DNA of 64,000 bases from Macrostomum hystrix (GCA_950097015.1 CATNEN010000008.1:4552501-4616500), one strand, 5' to 3'. Positions 1-12,852 are shown, counted from the stretch's first letter. The notes: generated from the letters alone by a model not told the origin. Numbers and translations are program-made.

Positions 1-19
1 CCCCAAAATCCCTAACCGA

Positions 20-3000
20 CAGCCTGCAGGCGGAGGCGGTCCCCCAGATTCAGCGAGCTGTGCGGCCTCCTGCAGCCGGCTCTCCACCCTGCTGGTCACC
101 AACCCGGGCAATTGTCCCACCCTGGCCTCGTCGTCAGCTGCTGATGGCATCGGCTGCAGAGCGGCCGGTTCGCCGTGCCTCAGTCCGGGCGATGACCGCG
201 ACTGCGCTGGCGGCCTCAAACCGATGCGCTGCTGCCGCAGCGACTGCGGCATCTCCGCCTGCCAGACAGCCAACATCAGCCTGGACGGTGAGTGCATTGC
301 TGAAAGCATGAAAGCTGAAGTGGAGACAATCAGGTGTATCAATTTTACCCAGGATGATGACTATTTATGGGGAGCGCATCGGGCAAGTGTTCGACTATAA
401 AATTTATGATATTTTTTAGGTAGTTTAGGTGCGGGTTCGGCTTATTGTAGCCAGACTAGAAAGACAGGGCATTGTATTGCGCAGCTATGAAGCCTGCAAC
501 TTTTTGGCCAGACCAGGCCCAAACAAACCAAATCCTGATTTGTTACTCTTTTCTTGTTGAAACTTTTTTGTTAAGATACGCGGCAGATATGGGACAATCT
601 GAAACACATTGCATCAACGCCAGTGTCACCGGGCCATCCTAACCTGGCCTATTTTTAATTTTGAAACAAAACATTTTTTAAGGAATTCTACCATATTGTA
701 GCGAAGCAATACGGAAGGAAACTCGATGCGCATGAACTTGCCATTTAAAAAACTATCAACTGCGTATCGGCAAAACTCCTAAACAACTCTGTAGCTGCGT
801 CGATGTCGAAAACTCCTCAAAATCTAAAATAATAATAATAATATTTATAATAAATCATTACACCTGACCCAATCGGGCCAGATGTGCAGCCGACAGCACA
901 GCCGCAGTGTCTCGCTGAAGGACTCATTGTTACAACTGAGTCGGGAATCGAACCCCCGACCTTTAAGTCGTGACTCCGACGCCCTAACCACTAGGCTTAA
1001 TCCTAATTTCCCAATTTTTTAATATAAATTCCATCCCCCGGTCCCGAGAATTCGGGAATCGAACCCCCGAACTTTAAGTTATGAGTCCGACGCTCGAACC
1101 ACAAAGGCTACAATCTTCGAAATCCCATCCCTGGTGTCCGCAGCTCTGCCGCCGACGCCGCAGGCGCCCTACCTCAAGCGCGCTATCGGGGCTGGTGGCA
1201 TCCTGCTGAATCATCGGCGCCAACAGACAGCCATGGAGATCGACTGGAGCAGCTACAGCCTGAACCCGGAACAGGCCGGACCCGATCCCGTCTTCTTCCT
1301 GCTGCAGGTGCGCAGCCGGCTGAGCAGACAGTTCGACGCTTTTGCCATGACAACTAGCCAGTGGCGCGACCTGGCCGTGACCTCGCAGACTAGGCTGCTT
1401 GTTGAAGACCTCGCCGCCGGCGCCTGGTACCAGTTCAGACTCGCCGCTGTCAGCTCCGCCGGCTTCCGCGCCTACTCGGAGGCCTCCGACCCGGTGAAAA
1501 CCGGCGACGCCCTTCCGCCGAGACCTCCGAGAGGCCTGCGAGAGGCTGACTCCAGGATCCACTCCGGCGGTAGCGCGATCGACGTCAGGATTCTCTGGCG
1601 ACAGCCGGCCCACGGGGACCCGGATGAGCTGCCGGTGGCAAAGTATCAGGTGCGTCCCGCTCCCTCCTCCGCTCCCTCGCCGATCCTCCGCTCCCTCCTC
1701 AATCCTCCGCTCCCTCCCCGATCCTCCGCTCCCTCCCCGAGCTTCTACCCAATCCGCCTCCACCCCGATCCCCCGCTCCCTACTCAATCCTCCGCTCCCT
1801 CCTCAATCCTCCGCTCCCTCATCAATATCCACTCTCTCCTCAATCCACCGCTCCCTCCTCAGTCCACCGCTCCCTCCTCAATATCCGCTCCCTTCTCAAT
1901 CCTCCGCTCCCTCCCCAGTCCTCCGCTCCCTCCCCGATCCTCCGCTCCCTACTCAATCCTCCGCTCCCTCCTCAATCCTCCGCTCCCTTCTCAATCCTCC
2001 GCTCCCTCCTCAGTCCACCGCTCCCTCCTCAGTCCACCGCTCCTTCCTCAATATCCGCTCCCTCCTCAACATCCGCTCCCTCCTCAACATCCGCTCCCTC
2101 CTTAACATCCGCTCCCTCCTTAATATCCGCTCCCTCCTCAATATCCGCTCCCATCTCAATATCCGCTCCCATCTCAATATCCGCTCCCTCCTCAATCCCC
2201 CGCTCCCTCCTCAATCCTCCGCTCCCTCCTCAATCCTCCACTCCTCCTCAATATCCGCTCCCTCCTCAACATCCGCTCCCTCCTCAACATCCGCTCCCTC
2301 CTCAGTCCACCGCTCCCTTCTCAATCCTCCGCTCCCTCCTCAATATCCGCTCCCTCCTCAATATCCGCTCCCTCCTCAATATCCGCTCCCTCCTCAATAT
2401 CCGCTCCCTCCTCAGTCCACCGCTCCCTCCTCAATCCTCCGCTCCCTCCTCAATATCCGCTCCCTCCTCAATATCCGCTCCCTCCTCAATATCCACTCCC
2501 TCCTCAATATCCGTCTCTCCTCAATATCCGCTCCCTCCTCAATCCCCAGCCTTCACGCTCTCCCAACTCTCCGCTCTCATCCGAAATCCTTGCCTCGCTT
2601 ACAAACCAGTCTCACCCTCCAACCCATCGCAGTCCATGAAGGCATTGTGCCCATGAGTTGGGTCGAGCATCGTCATCAAACTAATTGTATAAAAATATGA
2701 AAAATGGCTGTCAAAAAACTGGGGCAGACGTTGGCGACAGGACAGCATCCATTCATTGGAGAGGTCGTTAGAGAACGAGTAGGATGCTGGTACACTTCGC
2801 AACTAGCAATGATCACTACGCTGCAATAGAATTCTAAACTACGAGTAGAAACAGAGAGCAAGAATTCGCCTGAATTGAATGGCAATGCCCCACCCCGCCT
2901 GGCGGAATACAAAGACAGTCTATATTAATTATTATTCAGAAAATTGATACATCAATGTTTTGGAGCTAAAACAGCTATAAAATTGGTTTCTGTATGGACA

Positions 3001-6000
3001 AATGCATTTAACTGAATACCTTGAAGTAATCTTTTAGAGAAATTTGTTTACAAAATTGGCTTTCTAATTGGTTCTCTGTCTTTAAAATGCAACTCCATCG
3101 ATTAGATTCGTATTCCTCTCTCCCCTTCCTCTCTCCCCTTCCTCTCTCCCCTTCCTCTCTCCCCTTCCTCCCTCTCCCTCCTCTCTCCCCTCTCTCTTCC
3201 CTTCCTCTCTCCCCATCCTCTCAAACTTTCCTCTCTCCCCTTCCACCCTCCCCCTCCTCTCTCCCCTTCCTCTCCCCCACCCTCTCAAACTTTCCTCTCT
3301 CCCCATCCTCTCTCCCCTTCCTCTCTCCCCCTCCTCTCTCCCCTTCCTCTCTCCCCATCCTCTCAAACTTTCCTCTCTCCCCATCCTCTCTCCCCGGGGG
3401 GGTCGGTGGCAGAGCTGTTGACGCGTTTGCCTCTCGCACCAAGGACCCTAAGTTCGATTCCATGACGAGGCCACTTTCATTTGGGGCGCAGCCGCGGAGA
3501 GAAGGCTTGGGGGTTTGTCGTGCAATTTACGCCATTGAGGGCCAACCTTCAAGGCAAAGTAAGAGTGTACACTGCCTGACGATGAGAAAGTCAGGCAGAT
3601 GTACACACCTGTGTGAGCGTATGCCTGCGTACTGTGTGCGTGTGTGCTCAGGAGTGTGCTCAAATTTGTCAGAATTTTTGACAAAAAATGGTCATGACTA
3701 CTATTTTTCCAAATTCAACACCGGAAAGAAATGTTGGCATTTTAGATTTCCTGGGTTGAAATGATCGGCATTGAACGCGAGTCATCCAAGGTTTTCGATG
3801 CTAGCGTGCCCGAGGTAAAGTCATGCGTCGATACAAAATCGAAATCGAACCAAAATCAATTGGAGTTTTCCAACTAAAACACACAAATTGCAGCCGCAGA
3901 CGAGCTTCACTTTGACGAACCTGAAGCTGGGCACGACCTACAGGATTTCAGTGAGTTTGCCAGATTTTCTGCTACAATTCCTTCCTCTAAAAGAGAAGAA
4001 TTCCTTGGAATTCTTTGAAAAAAACTTCACACTATTATCGCGAGAGGAAATTAAAAAAGCAGAAGGCCAAACATCCCTGCCCCTATAGCTCACAAAGCAG
4101 GTCCACAGTTCTCACCCGGCTCATTGTTTTGCTTTCTCACCAGACGAAATGCGTTGAGCTGGAAGTTGCTCTGGTGTTGTTCTCAAACTCTGAGATGAAT
4201 GAAATAAAACTGGTGGAACCCTTCCACTTGCGTCACTTGCTCAAAGTAAACACAAGACTCGCGCATGTTTGTACCCGTAATTCGTGCCTATATGAGAAAA
4301 AAAATTCTATAACTATTTTCTTGAATAATTCAAAAGTCTTGTCGTCACAAATGAACTGGTTCTTAGAAAATAAACAAACACTTTTTCTCAGAGCGGGACT
4401 TATAAAATAAAACAGAATGAAATGAAAAATATTCCAAATTAAAATGCACAACAATTTTTTGTCGATTCGTTTTCTTAGGTAGCGGCTGTGGCCAGTTACG
4501 GACACCAGAATGAGTTGAGATCGAGAAATTCTACTTTTTATCTGACCACAATGCGACTGGTTAATCCAACGAACGCTCCGACTCAGGCGCCGCCGCTGCC
4601 TCCGCCGCCGCCGCAGCAGCCACCGTCGCCAACGCAAGATCAAAATGGTGAGCAATCTTTTGCTTGGAATTAGACGAATCTGCTTCTTCAGTCTATGAAT
4701 CTACCATTTCTATCCAAGAATCTACCTTTTCCATCCAAGAATCTACCTTTTCCATCCAAGAATCTACCTCTTCCATCCAAGAATCTACCTTTTCCATCCA
4801 AGAATCTACCTTTTCCATCCAAGAATCTGCCACTTTTATCCAAGAATCTACGTGGTACATCATTCATCCAAGAATCTACCTTTTCCATCCAAGAATCTAC
4901 CTTTTCCATCCAAGAATCTGCCACTTTTATCCAAGAATCTACGAGGTACATCATCCATCCAAGAATCTACCTTTTCCATCCAAGAATCTACCTTTTCCAT
5001 CCAAGAATCTACCTTTTCCAACCAAGAATCTACCTTTTCCATCCAAGAATCTACCTTTTCCATCCAAGAATCTGCCACTTTTATCCAAGAATCTACGACG
5101 TACAAGGCTTGACAGACAAGCCTGTGAATCTACCTCTCTAACCCGCAATCTACCCCACTCTACTATGCAGACTCGGGGCCGCAGCGCAGACTGCAGACTG
5201 AGTTGGGCAGAGCGGACGCTCCGGCGCACACAATCGACTGCTCCTGTCACAACAGGCCGAAGTCGCCGCTGGTGTTCAACCTGCCTTATTATGAGGCCGG
5301 CAAATTGAAGCTGCTGTTGCTGTGGCCCAGCGCTGATGAAGGTGAGATTCTGCGTAGATGCTGGGAGCCATCTGAATGGGGCAGAAACTGGGGTGAGATG
5401 GTCTCAAAGAAGTGGATAACGTGGGGCAGTGGAAGCCAAATGACTAGGAGACAGGGTTGAGGAGAGGTAGACAGAGAGGGAGAGAAGGAGAGAGAAAGAG
5501 AGGTAGAGAAAGAGGGAGAAAGAAGTAGATAGAGAGGGGGCGAAGGAGGGTGAGAGAAGTAGACAAAGTGGGGGAAATGAGTATGAGAAGTAGACAGAGA
5601 GGGGAGAAGGAGGGTGATAGAAGTAGACAGAGAGGGGAGAAGGAGAGTGAAAGAAGTAGACAGAGAGCTGAGGAGGGTGAGAGAAGTAGACAGAGAGCTG
5701 AGAAGGAGGGTGAAAGAAGTAGATAGAGAGCTGAGAAGGAGGGTGAGAGAAGTAGACAGAGAGCTGAGAAGGAGGGTGAAAGAAGTAGACAGAGAGGGGA
5801 GAAGGAGGGTGATAGAAGTAGATAGAGAGCTGAGAAGGAGGGTGAAAGAAGTAGACAGAGAGGGGGAGAAGGAGGGTAAGAGAAGTAGATAGAGAGCTGA
5901 GAAAGAGGGTGAAAGAAGTAGATAGAGAGCTGAGAAGGAGGGTGATAAAAGTAGACAGAGAGCTGAGAAGGAGGGTGAAAGAAGTAGACAGAGAGGGGAG

Positions 6001-9000
6001 AAGGAGGGTGATAGAAGTAGACAGAGAGCTGAGAAGGAGGGTGAAAGAAGTAGATAGAGAGCTGAGAAAGAGCGTGAAAGAAGTAGATAGAGAGCTGAGA
6101 AGGAGGGTGATAAAAGTAGACAGAGAGCTGAGAAGGAGGGTGAAAGAAGTAGACAGAGAGGAGAAGGAGGGTGATAGAAGTAGACAGAGAGCTGAGAAGG
6201 AGGGTGAAAGAAGTAGACAGAGAGGGGGAGAAGGAGGGTGAGAGAAGTAGATAGAGAGCTGAGAAAGAGGGTGAAAGAAGTAGATAGAGAGGGGGGAGAA
6301 GGAGGGTGAGAGAAGTAGATAGAGAGCTGAGAAAGAGGGTGAAAGAAGTAGATAGAGAGCTGAGAAGGAGGGTGATAAAAGTAGACAGAGAGCTGAGAAG
6401 GAGGGTGAAAGAAGTAGACAGAGAGGGGAGAAGGAGGGTGATAGAAGTAGACAGAGAGCTGAGAAGGAGGGTGAAAGAAGTAGACAGAGAGGGGGAGAAG
6501 GAGGGTGAGAGAAGTAGATAGAGAGCTGAGAAAGAGGGTGAAAGAAGTAGATAGAGAGCTGAGAAGGAGGGTGAAAGAAGTAGACAGAGAGGGGAGAAGG
6601 AGGGTGAAAGAAGTAGACAGAGAGGGGAGAAGGAGGGTGAGAGAAGTAGACAGAGAGCTGTGAAGGAGGGTGAAAGAAGTAGACAGAGAGGGGGAGAAGG
6701 AGGGTGAGAGAAATAGATAGAGAGCTGAGAAAGAGGGTGAGAGAAGTAGATAGAGAGCTGAGAAGGAGGGTGAAAGAAGTAGACAGAGAGGAGAAGGAGG
6801 GTGATAGAAGTAGACAGAGAGCTGAGAAGGAGGGTGAAAGAAGTAGACAGAGAGGGGGAGAAGGAGGGTGAGAGAAGTAGATAGAGAGCTGAGAAAGAGG
6901 GTGAAAGAAGTAGATAGAGAGGGGGGAGAAGGAGGGTGAGAGAAGTAGATAGAGAGCTGAGAAAGAGGGTGAAAGAAGTAGATAGAGAGCTGAGAAGGAG
7001 GGTGATAAAAGTAGACAGAGAGCTGAGAAGGAGGGTGAAAGAAGTAGACAGAGAGGGGAGAAGGAGGGTGATAGAAGTAGACAGAGAGCTGAGAAGGAGG
7101 GTGAAAGAAGTAGACAGAGAGGGGGAGAAGGAGGGTGAGAGAAGTAGATAGAGAGCTGAGAAAGAGGGTGAAAGAAGTAGATAGAGAGCTGAGAAGGAGG
7201 GTGAAAGAAGTAGACAGAGAGGGGAGAAGGAGGGTGAAAGAAGTAGACAGAGAGGGGAGAAGGAGGGTGAGAGAAGTAGACAGAGAGCTGTGAAGGAGGG
7301 TGAAAGAAGTAGACAGAGAGGGGGAGAAGGAGGGTGAGAGAAATAGATAGAGAGCTGAGAAAGAGGGTGAGAGAAGTAGATAGAGAGCTGAGAAAGAGGG
7401 TGAAAGAAGTAGATAGAGAGCTGAGAAGGAGGGTGAGAGAAGTAGACAGAGAGGGGAGAAGGAGGGTGAAATAAGTAGACAGAGAGGGGAGAAGGAGGGT
7501 GAAAGAAGTAGACAGAGAGGGGAGAAGGAGGGTGAGAGAAGTAGACAGAGGATAAAGCGAGTTTGGCAGACTGAACATCACATATGGCGGTGCATTGTGC
7601 GGTCATTAATAATTCAAGAAACTGGAATATTGGCGCCCGAGTGTTACACAATCAGCCCATGAACAATTAGCAGACCCCAAATGGAACACAAAAGCCTTTA
7701 GTCAGCCGGCTTTCAATATTTTTCTTCGAGTAAAAGCTTCTTGTTGAATTTGACGCGTCCGAAAAAGGCTTTGTTTTCTTCTTGTGTGGGAAAACAGGCC
7801 GCAGAAGAGGGAAAGATGAGGGCGTGAATTGTAGAATTTTGGTAGAAAATATTGTCATAAAAAAGTTGAGAGACAGGAGAGACACAATTTGTGCATTCGT
7901 CTGTTCCATTTTTACCCAGTTTTGACACAACCCAACTAAACTTGCTTTACCTCCACAAAAGCAGTTGAACGCTGCCAGCGAGGCGAATCCAGAAAACAGA
8001 CATGAAGAACTAGCTCGTAGATGTTGATCGCGAATTGGTCTGCATAAAAATGCCGTTTCAATTAGCATTTTACGCTCGTAATATGTGAGCGAATAAAATG
8101 AGGACAATTTTATTGCGTCGCATTAATGTAAATCTCAAGTACTGAATATCTTATTTAGTATAAAAATAGGCATGGAAAATTTGCTTTCACGGTCGTAAAA
8201 TTACGCTCGTTTTAAAAGTTTACCGTGAAAAAGAAATATTTTGCTTCTTACCTACTGCAAGTAGCACAATACAAACACTTGCTAGAAACAATGGTTTATT
8301 GAGCTTGTTTTTAATATAAAACTTTGAATTACTCAATTTCAGGACTAACACCTCGGCGACAGCCTGTGACCGCTCACATCATCAAGTGGACTCAGAGAGT
8401 TTGCATCGAGTCTGAGCCAGCTGGGGACCTGGCAACCAGACAGGCTGTTGTACACGTGAGTCTGCACTCACCGATTCACCATTCACAATATTTGATTCAC
8501 AGATTCACCACTCACAATATTTGATTCACAGATTCACCACTCACAATATTCGATTCACCGATTCACCATTCACAATATTTAATTCACAGATTCAACATTC
8601 ACAATATTTGATTCACAGATTCAACATTCACAATATTTGATTCACAGATTCAACATTCACAATATTTGATTCACAGATTCAACATTCACAATATTTGATT
8701 CACAGATTCAACATTCACAATATTTGATTCACCGATTCACCATTTACAGTCTTGATTCACAGATTTGGCATTCACAGTATTGATTCACAGTCTTGATTCA
8801 CAGATTTGCCATTCACAGTCTTGATTCACAGATTTGGCATTCGCAGTATTGATTCACAGTCTTGATTCACAGATTTGCCATTCACAGTATTGATTCACAG
8901 TCTTGATTCACAGATTTGCCATTCACAGTCTTGATTCACAGATTTGGCATTCACAGTCTTGATTCACAGATTTGCCATTCACAGTCTTGATTCACAGATT

Positions 9001-10972
9001 CACCATTTACAGTCTTGATTCACAGATTTGGCATTCACAGTATTGATTCACAGTCTTGATTCACAGATTTGCCATTCACAGTCTTGATTCACAGATTTAG
9101 CATTCACAGTCTTGATTCACAGATTTGCCATTCACAGTCTTGATTCACAGATTTGGCATTCACAGTCTTGATTCACAGATTTGCCATTCACAGTATTGAT
9201 TCACAGATTTGGCATTCACAGTCTTGATTCACAGATTTGCCACTCACAGTATTGATTCACAGATTTACCATTCACAGTCTTGGTTCACAGATTTGCCATT
9301 CACAGTCTTGATTCACAGATTTGCCATTCACAGTCTTGATTCACAGATTTGCCATTCACAGTCTTGATTCACAGATTTACCATTCACAGTCTTGATTCCC
9401 ACATTGACCAATTACGATGTCAACAATCACCGCGCGCACTCCGCAGAATGGCATGGCCTTCACCATCAGCGACCTGCGGTTCAACTGTCACTACGCCCTG
9501 CAGGTGAGAGGCCTCACAAATTCTGGCGACGTGGCGTTCGCCTGGAACACCTGCTTCTGCACCAGGAGCTGCAAGGAGACCCAGATTAGGGGCGACCACT
9601 TCCCGATTTGTCCAAGAGACGGTGAGGCGGCATTGTTCTTGCTGGCCCTGGGGAGAGTTTGGGGAGAGGAGAGTGGGAGAGGGCAGATAGGTAACATATA
9701 CGAAAAGGACAGAGTAGAGATTAGAGAGTAGGGATTGGGGATGGATATTAGGAGAGGGGAGATTAAAATAGATTGAGATAGGGGAGATAATGGGAGATTG
9801 AAAGAGGGGAGATTGAATGAGGGGAAATTCGGAGACGGGAGATTAGAAGAGGGGATTGGGAGAGGGGAGATTGGGAGAGGGGAGATTGGGAGAGGGGAGA
9901 TTGGGAGAGGGGAGATTGGGAGAGGGGAGATTGGGAGAGGGGAGATTGGGAAAGGGGAGATTGGGAGAGGGGAGATTAGAAGAGGGGTTTGGGAGAGGGG
10001 AGATTGGGAGAGGAGAGATTGGGAGAGAGGAGATTGGGAGAGGGGAGAATGGGAGAGGGGAGATTAGAAGAGGGGATTGGGAGAGGGGAGATTGGGAGAG
10101 GGGAGATTGGGAGAGGGGAGATTGTCAGAGGGAAGATTGGGACAGGGGAGAATGGGAGAGGGGAGATTGTGAGAGGGGATTGGTAGAGAGGAGAGGGAGA
10201 GGGGATTAGTAGAGAGGAGAATGGGAGAGGGGAGATTGGGAGAGGGGGTTGGTAGAGAGGAGAGGGGAGATTGGGAGAGGGGAGATTGGGAGAGGGAAGA
10301 TTGGGAGAGGGGAGATTGAGAGAGGGGAAATAGGGATCAAATCAGCACTCATAAAAAACCCAATTCTGATTTCCCAAATCCCATTCAGAAGCCGCCTCGG
10401 CACCCCAGCCGCCAACTCTGCTTGACTGGTCGGTGTTGCCGCGCCCAATACTTGCACCCAGCCAGCAGCAACAGCAGCAGCAGCGTCAGCGCTTCTACTC
10501 CATCAGAATCCGCTGGGCGGCCCCAGGCAACACGGCCTTGCACGCTATCTCTGGCTTCCGCATCACCTGGGGCCCGGTGGTGGACGATGTCGGCGTGGCA
10601 GGCGGCAGCGGCGGCGGGCTCGAGCCCCGCCTGGACGCCGATCGCTCCGACGCCAGCGTTGTCGACGTCCGCGAGAGGCAGTTCAACATCTACCATCTCA
10701 GGGCCGGCACAGTCTACGTGGTGATGATCCAGACGATGTCTGTGTTCGGCGACAGCCAGCCGGCGCGGCTGACCTTCGCCACGCCCGATGGCGCGTCATC
10801 GTCACAGTCTTCGTCCTCCTCGTCAAACTCCGAGGTGCAGAAGTACATCAACAAGGATCGATATCGCAATGGAGCCGGAGTCAGCGTTCGAGTCTCGCTG
10901 ACTCTGCTGATCCTGCTGCACTTGCTGCTGGCCCTAGCAACTCGCCGAGCTGCGCAATCGCTTCAGTGCTGA
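20..10972 (+). CDS. ANOS1-like: Anosmin-1-like protein (WAP plus fibronectin III), 3' nine exons
   Basis: Spliced model, exons 20-287, 1144-1649, 3746-3814, 3894-3950, 4479-4647, 5171-5341, 8343-8455, 9447-9621 and 10389-10972 (stop). All junctions are GT-AG and phases match, giving 703 residues; the signal peptide and N-terminal Cys-rich part lie upstream of the window. Exon 1 encodes a WAP four-disulfide core (NCP, then CC-x3-C-x4-C near its end). Exon 2 carries one FN3 domain and starts a second, completed by exons 3-5, which ends in a Pro-rich linker. Exons 6-8 form a third Cys-containing FN3 and exon 9 a fourth. WAP followed by four FN3 domains is the anosmin-1 order; that family is extracellular, binds heparan sulfate and acts in neuronal migration and FGF signalling. 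Oddity: the protein ends in a hydrophobic stretch (SVRVSLTLLILLHLLLALA) and a short polar tail, which suggests membrane or GPI anchoring. The start of exon 8 and the window-edge exon are the least certain boundaries. Confidence 0.78.
943..1003 (-). repeat. tRNA-derived (SINE-head-like) segment
   Basis: Reading the minus strand there is an A-box-like TAGTGGTTAGGG followed about 35 nt later by a perfect B-box-like GGTTCGATTCC. The anticodon arm does not fold cleanly, so this looks like a tRNA-derived repeat, not a working tRNA gene. A related copy lies at 1044-1112. Confidence 0.5.
1044..1112 (-). repeat. tRNA-derived segment, second copy
   Basis: Minus-strand copy of the segment at 943-1003. 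It shares GGGGGTTCGATTCCCG and the following AACTTAAAG-type region, with several changes, and lies about 30 nt before the exon 2 acceptor of the anosmin-like gene. Confidence 0.45.
1658..2560 (+). repeat. 18-bp minisatellite in anosmin-like intron 2
   Basis: About 50 copies of an 18-bp unit, typically ATCCGCTCCCTCCTCAAT with variants (CTCCGCTCCCTCCTCAAT). It begins within about 10 nt of the 5' splice site at 1650. Because 18 is a multiple of three it creates long spurious open frames. Confidence 0.95.
3114..3397 (+). repeat. CT-rich simple repeat in intron 2
   Basis: Pyrimidine-rich stretch of CCTCTCTCCCCTT-type units, with CCATCCTCTCAAACTTT repeated four times inside. It sits directly upstream of a SINE-like element. 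Confidence 0.9.
3399..3665 (+). mobile_element. tRNA-derived SINE, copy A
   Basis: Starts with a tRNA-like head: A-box-like GTGGCAGAGCTG and B-box-like AGTTCGATTCC. The body follows, containing GAGAGAAGGCTTGG, GTGCAATTTACGCC, GTGTACACTGCCTGACGATG, AGATGTACACACCTGTG and GTGTGTGCTCAGGAGT. The same body recurs at about 17.95, 58.4-58.86 and 59.3 kb, so it is a dispersed family. Pol III transcription is inferred from the boxes. Confidence 0.75.
4690..5105 (+). repeat. 21-bp minisatellite in anosmin-like intron 5
   Basis: Unit of 21 bp containing CCATCCAAGAATCTACCTTT. Variant units with CACTTTTATCCAAG followed by an ACGTGG/ACGAGG/ACGACG TACA block recur at about 4840, 4925 and 5080, giving a weak higher-order pattern. 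Confidence 0.93.
5460..7556 (+). repeat. 33-bp purine-rich minisatellite in anosmin-like intron 6
   Basis: About 2.1 kb of a roughly 33-bp unit containing GAAAGAAGTAGACAGAGAG and GAGAAGGAGGGTG. Two blocks of about 630 bp (for example 6306-6521 and 6936-7151) appear identical, so part of the array was recently duplicated as a block. The minus strand is open for over 700 codons in two frames, but only because of the repeat period. Confidence 0.95.
7557..8342 (+). other. Unique remainder of anosmin-like intron 6
   Basis: AT-rich sequence between the 33-bp array and exon 7. I see no gene, RNA or repeat in it. The acceptor reads CAATTTCAG at its end. Confidence 0.5.
8467..9405 (+). repeat. 28/29-bp minisatellite in anosmin-like intron 7
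   Basis: Two related unit types. The first part (8467-8750) is a 29-bp unit with GATTCACAGATTCAACATTC and ACAATATT. The second part (8750-9405) is a 28-bp unit with GATTCACAGATTTGCCATTC and ACAGTCTT. It starts about 10 nt after the splice donor at 8456. Confidence 0.94.
9700..10330 (+). repeat. 15-bp G-rich minisatellite in anosmin-like intron 8
   Basis: Tandem units close to GGGAGAGGGGAGATT with point variants. G-rich on the coding strand, so it could form G-quadruplex-like structure in the transcript. Confidence 0.94.
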
Positions 10973-11316
10973 GATTTCACGAGCAAAAACATACTCAATC
11001 ATGTGCAACGTCACTTAGAAATTTGTTAATCTGTTTGCTGATTGGCCCCAGCATCCCCGCAAATTTAATCCCAAAGTCTTCGCCGCATGTCTTTCAAAAG
11101 GACTGTTTTCATTTTTGCTAAATTATTATTTATCCTATATTTACATAATTAGCAAATGCGCTCGTAATATCTATAGTTTCACATGTCTGTTACTACTTAA
11201 ACCATGTCTGTTCAGTAGTGTGTCGCAATTATATATCCAACTATAAATGCCTGACCTCTGCTGCAAATTTAATTGAATATCGACTGCCACTGGAACTATT
11301 TGTGTAGCAAACGCTA

Positions 11317-11322
11317 AATAAA
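11317..11322 (+). promoter_or_regulatory. Likely polyadenylation signal of the anosmin-like gene
   Basis: AATAAA about 345 nt after the stop codon at 10972. It is the first canonical hexamer downstream and precedes the next array. Confidence 0.5.
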
Positions 11323-11509
11323 TTCATATTTCTACTGCAGTCTGCTCAGAATCAATATTAAAATTAAAAAACGACTTTTATAGGGCGAAATTGATGTATA
11401 ACCAGCTCCTAACTCTGATCACAAACTAATTGACTCAATGCAATTTGATCCAAGTAACCCTGACCCATTTCATTCTGAATTAATCCCTTAGTTTAATTCA
11501 AAGTAATAT

Positions 11510-12390
11510 AAACCCAAATCTGACCCACCAACTTAAACACACAACTCTGACCTATTCTACTCAAACACCCAACTCTGATCTATCCTACTCAAACACCCAA
11601 TCTGACCCACCCAACTCAAACACCCAACTCTGACCTATTCTACTCAAACACCCAACTCTGACCTATTCTACTCAAACACCCAATCTGACCTATTCTACTC
11701 AAACACCCAATCTGACCTATTCTACTCAAACACCCAATCTGACCTATTCTACTCAAACACCCAATCTGACCTATTCTACTCAAACACCCAACTCTGATCT
11801 ATCCTACTCAAACACCCAACTCTGACCCATCCAACTCAAACACCCAATCTGACCCACCCAACTCAAACACCCAACTCTGACCTATTCTACTCAAACACCC
11901 AATCTGACCTATTCTACTCAAACACCCAACTCTGACCTATCCTACTCAAACACCCAACTCTGACCTATCCTACTCAAACACCCAATCTGACCCACCCAAC
12001 TCAAACACCCAATCTGACCCATCCAACTTAAACACCCAATCTGACCCATTCTACTCAAACACCCAATCTGACCTATCCAACTTAAACACCCAATCTGACC
12101 CATTCTACTCAAACACCCAATCTGACCCATCCAACTTAAACACCCAATCTGACCCATTCTACTCAAACACCCAATCTGACCTATCCAACTTAAACACCCA
12201 ATCTGACCCATTCTACTCAAACACCCAATCTGACCTATCCAACTTAAACACCCAATCTGACCCATTCTACTCAAACACCCAATCTGACCTATCCAACTTA
12301 AACACCCAATCTGACCCATTCTACTCAAACACCCAATCTGACCCATCCTACTCAAACACCCAATCTGACCCACCCAACTCAAACACCAAG
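11510..12390 (+). repeat. 27-bp minisatellite between the anosmin-like gene and ISCU
   Basis: Units of about 27 bp containing CTCAAACACCCAATCTGACC with TATTCTA or CATCCAA endings; later copies alternate CTACTCAAA and AACTTAAA forms. It fills the space between the convergent 3' ends of the anosmin-like gene (+) and ISCU (-). Confidence 0.94.
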
Positions 12391-12852
12391 TTGACCATAA
12401 GTCAGTAGGAGTAAATGAATCTTCAGTGTTAGTAAGCAAGCAGAAAGAACAGCTGAAACAGTTTTTTAGTTAAACTTATACAGAAGGACAAAGTTCTCGT
12501 ACGGGTACGTACTAACCTAAAACTGTACCGTTTTCGAATTAAGTATATTTCAAAATTAAAATCGATAACGTACAGCAGAATTCTATGTCTACAGCTGGCA
12601 GTTTAACTAAACAAATCAGGACATTGAAACACAGTCGTCCCGATCAAGGCTGAATAAATAGGTTCAATAGGATCTTGGAGGAAAGTATGAATTGATAAAA
12701 AAACGGAAGATGACAATTTTAAAATGTGATGACAGTTGAAATGAAAACAAATGAAAGCGTTATGATTGCGGTGCAAACACAGTGAGTGAATAGCCGCATC
12801 AACAGAACTGCCTAGCTTCTGCGTAAGAAGTTTATGTCAGGGTCAGTTAAGT

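Larger units (their letters stand above)
288..1143 (+). other. Anosmin-like intron 1
   Basis: AT-rich intron between the WAP exon and the first FN3 exon. It has no minisatellite, but it carries two tRNA-like reverse-strand segments near its 3' end (annotated separately). Nothing else recognisable. Confidence 0.6.

Noticed and set aside
1650..2700. Continuation of the exon 2 frame into a Ser/Pro/Leu-rich protein
   Set aside because: The exon ends at a good GT donor (1650), and the FN3 domain resumes correctly at 3746. The extension is the 18-bp array.
5404..7651. Two minus-strand open frames of over 700 codons (Ser/Leu/Pro-rich)
   Set aside because: They run through the 33-bp array, whose period keeps all aligned frames open. 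No domain is present and the region is an intron of the anosmin-like gene.
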